The position numbers and the translations under genes are program-made. A stretch of DNA of 21,553 nt from SG8-30 sp964406445 (lineage in GTDB: Bacteria; Pseudomonadota; Gammaproteobacteria; Steroidobacterales; Steroidobacteraceae): positions 1 to 21,553 of the forward strand of contig CAYORU010000050.1 in NCBI GenBank assembly GCA_964406445.1, given 5' to 3'. The notes beneath the pieces were generated by a model. That model was not told the DNA's origin. It made no database searches and saw nothing but the letters and a program-made list of their open reading frames with translations. Positions 17,877-21,553 of the stretch are shown piece by piece; the stretch's first letter is position 1; every line of letters begins with the position of its first letter.

Positions 17877-19523
17877 ATGCGATTCCCGCTCGCGCTCGCC
17901 CTCGCCGCCGGCCTCGCCTGCGCCGGCCCGACGGCGGCAGCCCCCTGCGATCCTGCCTCCGCCGAAGCCCAGCTCGAGCGTGCCGAGCTCGGACTCGCGC
18001 GGGGCGCCTGGCCCGAGGCGGCGCGGGCCTTCGCCTGCGCGGCGGCCGCGAGCGAGGACCCCGCGCTCGCCGAGCGGGCAACCCGGGCCGCCTTCGAGCA
18101 GGCGCAGTGGGTGCCGGCGCTGGCCAGCGCCCGGCGCTGGGTGGCGCTCGAGCCGGACCGCGAGGAGGCTCGCCGCCACCTCGCCCTGCTGCTCCTGCGC
18201 CGCTACGACGATTCGGCGGCGAGCGTCGAATTCTCGCGCATCCTCGACACGGCCTACGCGGACCGGACGGCGGGCTACGAGGCGCTGCTCGAGATCCTGG
18301 GCGAGGAGTCCAACGAGCAGGGCGCGGCCGCGGTCATGGAGCGCCTCGCGGCGGCGGACCCCGGGCTCGCGGCCGCGCAGTACGCGCTGAGCGTCCTGTG
18401 GCAGCGCGCCGAGAACGGCGAGCGGGCGCTCGAGGCGGCGCGGCGGGCGCTAGCGATCGAGCCTGCGGCCACCCGGGTCATGCTGGCCGAGGCGCGCGCG
18501 CTGCTCTTGCTCGGCCGCCGGGACGAGGGACTCGGGGCCGCCCGTCGGGCGGCGGCGGGCGGCGACGACTTCGCGCGGCTCAACCTCGCCTGGATGCTGG
18601 CCGGGGCCGGCCACGACGACGAAGCGGTGGCCGCGTTCGAGGCGCTCAGGCGCGATCGCCCGCTCGTGGCGCCGGCACTCGAGGGGCTCGGCGCCCTGGC
18701 CTGGGACCGCGGCGAGTACGAGGCGGCGAAGCGGCTGTTCACCGAGCTCGCGCAGGCCGCCCGCGGCAACGAGACGGCGTTCGCCTATCTCGGCCTCATC
18801 GCCGAGCGGCAGGGCGACGCCGCGCTCGCGGCGCGCTTCCTCGAGCGCGTCGACGCCGGCCCGCGCGCGCTGGCCTCGCAGCTGCATGCGCAGGAGCTGC
18901 TGGTCGGGCTCGGCTCGCCCGAGCGCGCCGAGCTCCTGCTCGACGACTATCTCGCCGCGAAGCCGGAGGATACCCGCGACCTCGTCGTGCGCCTGGCAAG
19001 CCGGGAGGCGGCCGCCGGCCGCGGCGAGGCGGCCGTCGCGCTGCTCGAGCGCCTGTCGCGCCTCTACCCCGACGACGACGACATCCGCCTCGCGCAGGGC
19101 TTCGTCTACGAGCGCCTCGACCGCGTGCCGGAGGCCGTCGCGGTGATGCGCGAGGTGCTGCGCCGGCGCCCCGACGACGCCACGGCGCTCAACTCGCTCG
19201 GCTACACGCTGGTCGACCGCACGCGCAGCGTCGCCGAGGGCCACCAGATGATCGTGCGCGCCCTGGCGGCGCGCCCCGACAGCTACGCCATCATCGACTC
19301 CATGGGCTGGTCGCTGTTCCGCCTCGGCCGGGCCGCCGAGGCGCGCGAGTGGCTGCAGCGCGCCTGGGACCGCTCGAAGGACCCGGAGGTCGCGGCGCAC
19401 CTCGGCGAGGTGCTGTGGGCGCTCGGCGAGCGCGACGCCGCCCGCGCGCTGTGGGCCGAGGCGGCGGAGGCCGCGCCGGAAAATCGCACCCTGCTGCGCA
19501 CGCTCGCGCGACACCCCGCCTGA
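17877..19523 (+). CDS. Exported tetratricopeptide-repeat protein
   Basis: A 548-aa protein with a signal peptide (MRFPLALALAAGLACAGPTAAA, cleavage near residue 22) followed by TPR helices over nearly the whole chain. The best repeats are at the C-terminal end, for example DDATALNSLGYTLVDRT and SYAIIDSMGWSLFRLGRAAE, with W-Sx(L/F)-x-LG features. Such TPR proteins scaffold protein complexes; homologues lie upstream of lolB in several gammaproteobacteria (for example the gene next to lolB in Pseudomonas), suggesting an envelope-assembly role. No lipobox is evident around Cys15 because the residues before it do not fit. The start is set by the signal peptide and a -10 box seven bases upstream; in-frame codons further upstream lie in the intergenic gap and hemA. 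The stop overlaps the lolB start by one base. Exact function unknown. Confidence 0.88.
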   Translation: MRFPLALALAAGLACAGPTAAAPCDPASAEAQLERAELGLARGAWPEAARAFACAAAASEDPALAERATRAAFEQAQWVPALASARRWVALEPDREEARRHLALLLLRRYDDSAASVEFSRILDTAYADRTAGYEALLEILGEESNEQGAAAVMERLAAADPGLAAAQYALSVLWQRAENGERALEAARRALAIEPAATRVMLAEARALLLLGRRDEGLGAARRAAAGGDDFARLNLAWMLAGAGHDDEAVAAFEALRRDRPLVAPALEGLGALAWDRGEYEAAKRLFTELAQAARGNETAFAYLGLIAERQGDAALAARFLERVDAGPRALASQLHAQELLVGLGSPERAELLLDDYLAAKPEDTRDLVVRLASREAAAGRGEAAVALLERLSRLYPDDDDIRLAQGFVYERLDRVPEAVAVMREVLRRRPDDATALNSLGYTLVDRTRSVAEGHQMIVRALAARPDSYAIIDSMGWSLFRLGRAAEAREWLQRAWDRSKDPEVAAHLGEVLWALGERDAARALWAEAAEAAPENRTLLRTLARHPA

Positions 19524-20110
19524 TGAGGCTTCGACCGGTCCTGCTGCTGGGGGCGCTGGCGCTCGCCGGCTGCGCCGCGGCGCCGGTCGCGCCGCCGGCC
19601 GGCACGACCCCTGAGCAGCGCCGCGCGGCGCTGCAGGCGCTCGACCGCTGGAGCCTGGCCGGACGGGTCGCGGTGGCGGCGGGCGAGCGCGGCGGCACGG
19701 CCTCGCTCGACTGGACGCAGGCCGGCGAGGGCGCCGCGATCGAGCTGCGCGGGCCCTTCGGCGCCGGCGCGGTCCGGCTGTCGCTCGCGGGCGGCGAGCT
19801 GAGCCTGTCCGACGGCGAGACGCGCCTCGAGGGCGCGGACGCGCGCCGCTACCTCGAGCGCGAGCTCGGCGTCGCGCTGCCGGTCCGAGAGTTGCGCTAC
19901 TGGGTGCTCGGGGTGCCGGCGCCCGGCTCGGCCTGGGAGGAGACCCTCGGCCCCGACGGCCTGCCCGAGCGCCTCGTGCAGCAGGGCTGGGCGGTCTCCT
20001 ACGAGCGCTACCGGCCGGTGGGCGGCGTCGAACTGCCGTCGCGGGTCACCGCTGCGGCTGGCGCGACGCGGGTCAAGCTGACCGTCGCCCGCTGGGAGCT
20101 GCCGCCGTGA
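19523..20110 (+). CDS. lolB: Outer membrane lipoprotein receptor
   Basis: LolB accepts lipoproteins from periplasmic LolA and inserts them in the inner leaflet of the outer membrane. The product is 195 aa (E. coli 207). It starts with a lipoprotein signal peptide and lipobox L14-A-G-C17, followed by a Pro/Ala linker. Mature motifs are LDRWSLAGRVAVAAGERGGTASL, a typical RELRYWVLGVPAPG segment, and LVQQGWAVSYERYRPVGG, together forming the half-barrel that holds acyl chains. The ATG overlaps the upstream stop (TGATG) and lacks its own ribosome site, so translation is coupled to the TPR gene. The stop overlaps ispE (GTGA). The lolB-ispE-tRNA-prs order is characteristic of gammaproteobacteria and supports the call. 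Confidence 0.95.
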   Translation: MRLRPVLLLGALALAGCAAAPVAPPAGTTPEQRRAALQALDRWSLAGRVAVAAGERGGTASLDWTQAGEGAAIELRGPFGAGAVRLSLAGGELSLSDGETRLEGADARRYLERELGVALPVRELRYWVLGVPAPGSAWEETLGPDGLPERLVQQGWAVSYERYRPVGGVELPSRVTAAAGATRVKLTVARWELPP

Positions 20111-20961
20111 AGGCGGCGAGCTGGCCCGCCCCGGCCAAGCTGAACCTGTTCCTGCACGTGGTCGGCCGCCGCGAGGATGGCTACCACGCGCTGCAGACGC
20201 TGTTCAGGTTCGTGGACCTCGCTGACGAGATCGCCTTCCGGGTGCGGGAGGACGGCCGGGTCCGGCGGACCGGCGGCGCCGAGGGCGTGCCGGAGGCCGA
20301 GGACCTGGTGGTCCGGGCGGCCCGGCTGCTGCAGGCCGAGACCGGCACGCCGCTCGGCGCGGACATCGCCCTCACCAAGCGGATCCCGCTCGGCGGCGGC
20401 CTCGGCGGCGGCAGCTCGGATGCCGCCACGACGCTCGCCGCGCTCAACCGCCTGTGGGGACTGGGAATTCCCTCCGACCGTCTGGCCCGCCTCGGCCTTT
20501 CGCTCGGGGCGGACGTGCCGGTGTTCCTGTTCGGCCGGAATGCCTGGGCGGAAGGCGTCGGGGAGCAGCTCACCGCCGTCGATCTGCAGCCCTGCTGGTT
20601 CGCCATCGTCCGGCCGCCGGTGGCCGTCAGCACCGGCGAGGTATTTCAGGCGCCTGAATTGACACGAAATTCCCCCAGGATCACAATTCGCGGTTTCCTC
20701 GAGGCGGGCGGGCGGAACGACTGCGAGCCGGTCGTCGCGGCGCGTCACCCCGAGGTGCGGGAGGCGCTCGAGTGGCTCGGCCGCTTCGGGCAGGCGCGGC
20801 TCACCGGCACGGGGTCCTGCGTGTTCGCCGAGTTCGGGCGGCGGCAGGAGGCGGAGCGGGCGGTCGCCGGCCTCCCGGAGGGCTTCAGCGGGTTCGTGGT
20901 GCGCGGGCTGGACCGCTCGCCGCTGCTCGAGCGGCTCGAGCCGGGTCGGGACGGGCGCTGA
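20107..20961 (+). CDS. ispE: 4-diphosphocytidyl-2-C-methyl-D-erythritol kinase
   Basis: IspE phosphorylates CDP-ME with ATP in the MEP route to isoprenoid precursors. This 284-aa cytoplasmic GHMP kinase has PAPAKLNLFLHVVGRREDGYH at the N terminus with K11. The ATP loop PLGGGLGGGSSDA is at 94-106, the catalytic D136 lies in LGADVPVFLFG, and a C-terminal LTGTGSCVFAEFG glycine motif follows. The GTG start overlaps the lolB stop by four bases and has a GGGAG ribosome site at 20094-20098. Codons 179-198 (VFQAPELTRNSPRITIRGF region) use many A/T-ending codons, against strong GC3 elsewhere, and overlap a promoter-like element. The protein sequence itself is normal there, so a DNA-level constraint is likely. 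Confidence 0.97.
   Translation: MKAASWPAPAKLNLFLHVVGRREDGYHALQTLFRFVDLADEIAFRVREDGRVRRTGGAEGVPEAEDLVVRAARLLQAETGTPLGADIALTKRIPLGGGLGGGSSDAATTLAALNRLWGLGIPSDRLARLGLSLGADVPVFLFGRNAWAEGVGEQLTAVDLQPCWFAIVRPPVAVSTGEVFQAPELTRNSPRITIRGFLEAGGRNDCEPVVAARHPEVREALEWLGRFGQARLTGTGSCVFAEFGRRQEAERAVAGLPEGFSGFVVRGLDRSPLLERLEPGRDGR
20659..20687 (+). promoter_or_regulatory. Promoter inside ispE for tRNA-Gln and prs
   Basis: A perfect -35 TTGACA (20659-20664) is followed after exactly 17 bases by CACAAT (20682-20687, four of six). It sits in a stretch of ispE where codon choice shifts to A/T endings. A 10-bp palindrome CAGGCGCCTG (20647-20656) lies two bases upstream of the -35. Transcription would start near 20694, about 290 bases before the tRNA. 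The 21-base gap after ispE is too short to hold another promoter. Confidence 0.55.
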
Positions 20962-20982
20962 GCTGCGCCGCCGCGGGGACAT

Positions 20983-21057
20983 TGGGGTGTAGCCAAGCGG
21001 TAAGGCAGCGGGTTTTGATCCCGCCATTCGAAGGTTCGAATCCTTCCACCCCAGCCA
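20983..21057 (+). tRNA. tRNA-Gln (anticodon UUG)
   Basis: A 75-base cloverleaf with encoded CCA. The acceptor arms TGGGGTG and CACCCCA pair completely, with a U1-A72 first pair and G73 discriminator. The anticodon stem GCGGG/CCCGC encloses the loop TTTTGAT, giving anticodon TTG (21015-21017). The T arm contains GGTTCGAATCC. It closely resembles E. coli glutamine tRNA. It lies 21 bases after ispE and 51 before prs, so it is probably processed from a shared transcript. Confidence 0.97.
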
Positions 21058-21063
21058 GACAAT

Positions 21064-21084
21064 GCCGGGCGGCGGTCGCCCGGC
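21064..21084 (+). other. 8-bp hairpin between tRNA-Gln and prs
   Basis: GCCGGGCG (21064-21071), loop GCGGT, and CGCCCGGC (21077-21084) form a perfect stem seven bases after the tRNA CCA end. No T-run follows, so complete termination is unlikely. It may mark the 3' end for tRNA processing or attenuate read-through into prs. Confidence 0.5.
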
Positions 21085-21108
21085 CGGACAGGTCTTAGGG
21101 AGCGTCGC

Positions 21109-21553
21109 GTGGACCATTCCACGATGGCTGTGTTCACGGGGAACGCGAATCCTGTGCTTGCACAGGAGATCGTCCGTCACCTGCGCCAGCCGCTGGGCCG
21201 GGCCTACGTCGGGCGCTTCAGCGACGGCGAGACGCAGGTCGAGCTGATGGAGAACGTGCGCGGCCGCGACGTGTTCCTGGTGCAGTCGACCTCGCCGCCG
21301 GCCAACGACAACCTCATGGAACTGCTGGTGATGGCGGATGCCTGCCGGCGCGCCTCGGCGGCGCGCATCACGGCGGTCATCCCGTACTTCGGCTACGCGC
21401 GGCAGGACCGCCGGCCGCGCGCGACCCGCGTGCCGATCACGGCCAAGCTGGTGGCCAACATGATCAAGGGCGCGGGCGTGGACCGCGTGCTCACGGTCGA
21501 CCTGCACGCCGACCAGATCCAGGGCTTCTTCGACATCCCGGTGGACAACGTCT
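21109..21553 (+). CDS. prs: Ribose-phosphate pyrophosphokinase (3' truncated by window)
   Basis: Prs makes PRPP from ribose 5-phosphate and ATP, feeding purine, pyrimidine, NAD, histidine and tryptophan synthesis. About 148 residues of some 315 are visible. Motifs include FTGNANPVLAQEI, VGRFSDGE, QSTSPPANDNLMELLVM, ITAVIPYFGYARQDR (ATP-binding flexible region) and VLTVDLHADQIQGFF. GTG at 21109 is preferred because GGGAG at 21098-21102 lies six bases upstream. ATG at 21124, five codons later, aligns equally well with other Prs proteins but has no ribosome site. GTGGA-CCAT-TCCAC at 21109-21122 forms a small hairpin just before that ATG. It follows tRNA-Gln and ispE as in other gammaproteobacteria. 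Confidence 0.97.
   Translation, partial: MDHSTMAVFTGNANPVLAQEIVRHLRQPLGRAYVGRFSDGETQVELMENVRGRDVFLVQSTSPPANDNLMELLVMADACRRASAARITAVIPYFGYARQDRRPRATRVPITAKLVANMIKGAGVDRVLTVDLHADQIQGFFDIPVDNV

Overview
The window looks like a chromosomal segment of a GC-rich (roughly 70%) gammaproteobacterium; this is inferred from gene content and order, not from a database search. Diagnostic blocks are hemA-prfA-prmC on one strand, divergent from a TPR gene followed by lolB-ispE-tRNA-Gln-prs, and metF next to a full-length cobalamin-dependent metH. A GatCAB subunit, many GTG/TTG starts and a large TonB-dependent receptor point away from enteric bacteria. The order-level lineage cannot be fixed from this window.

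Layout. (1) 1-6699, plus strand: a tight run gatB (5' end outside the window), hslO, metF, metH, with junctions of -1 to +3 bases. It covers tRNA-dependent amidation, a redox-controlled chaperone, and both enzymes that make and use 5-methyl-THF for methionine synthesis. (2) 6700-10368: a 197-bp spacer packed with inverted repeats, a TonB-dependent receptor, a perfect 12-bp hairpin, and a secreted CpcT/CpeT-type protein, a family best known for bilin attachment in cyanobacteria. (3) 10389-11524: a medium-chain NADP-dependent oxidoreductase with its own extended -10 promoter. (4) 11525-13290: an accessory patch with two type II toxin-antitoxin modules in tandem (an AbrB-fold antitoxin with a Doc/Fic toxin, then VapB-VapC), each with an AT-rich palindromic operator, followed by a truncated RHS remnant that abuts the 3' end of mtgA. 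(5) 13293-17774, minus strand: hemA-prfA-prmC-ppiB-mtgA, closely spaced and probably one transcript. (6) 17877 to the end, plus strand: a TPR protein, lolB, ispE, tRNA-Gln(UUG) and the start of prs.

Most of the window is core metabolism and translation. The parts that deserve attention are the TonB receptor/CpcT-like pair with its unusual leader region, the AbrB-Doc hybrid toxin-antitoxin module with an apparently leaderless antitoxin mRNA, the RHS scar, and a promoter-like element inside ispE marked by a sharp local break in codon usage. I found no CRISPR array, insertion sequence, prophage or clearly new multi-gene system. Several long open frames on the opposite strand or in shifted frames are GC-driven shadows of the genes listed.
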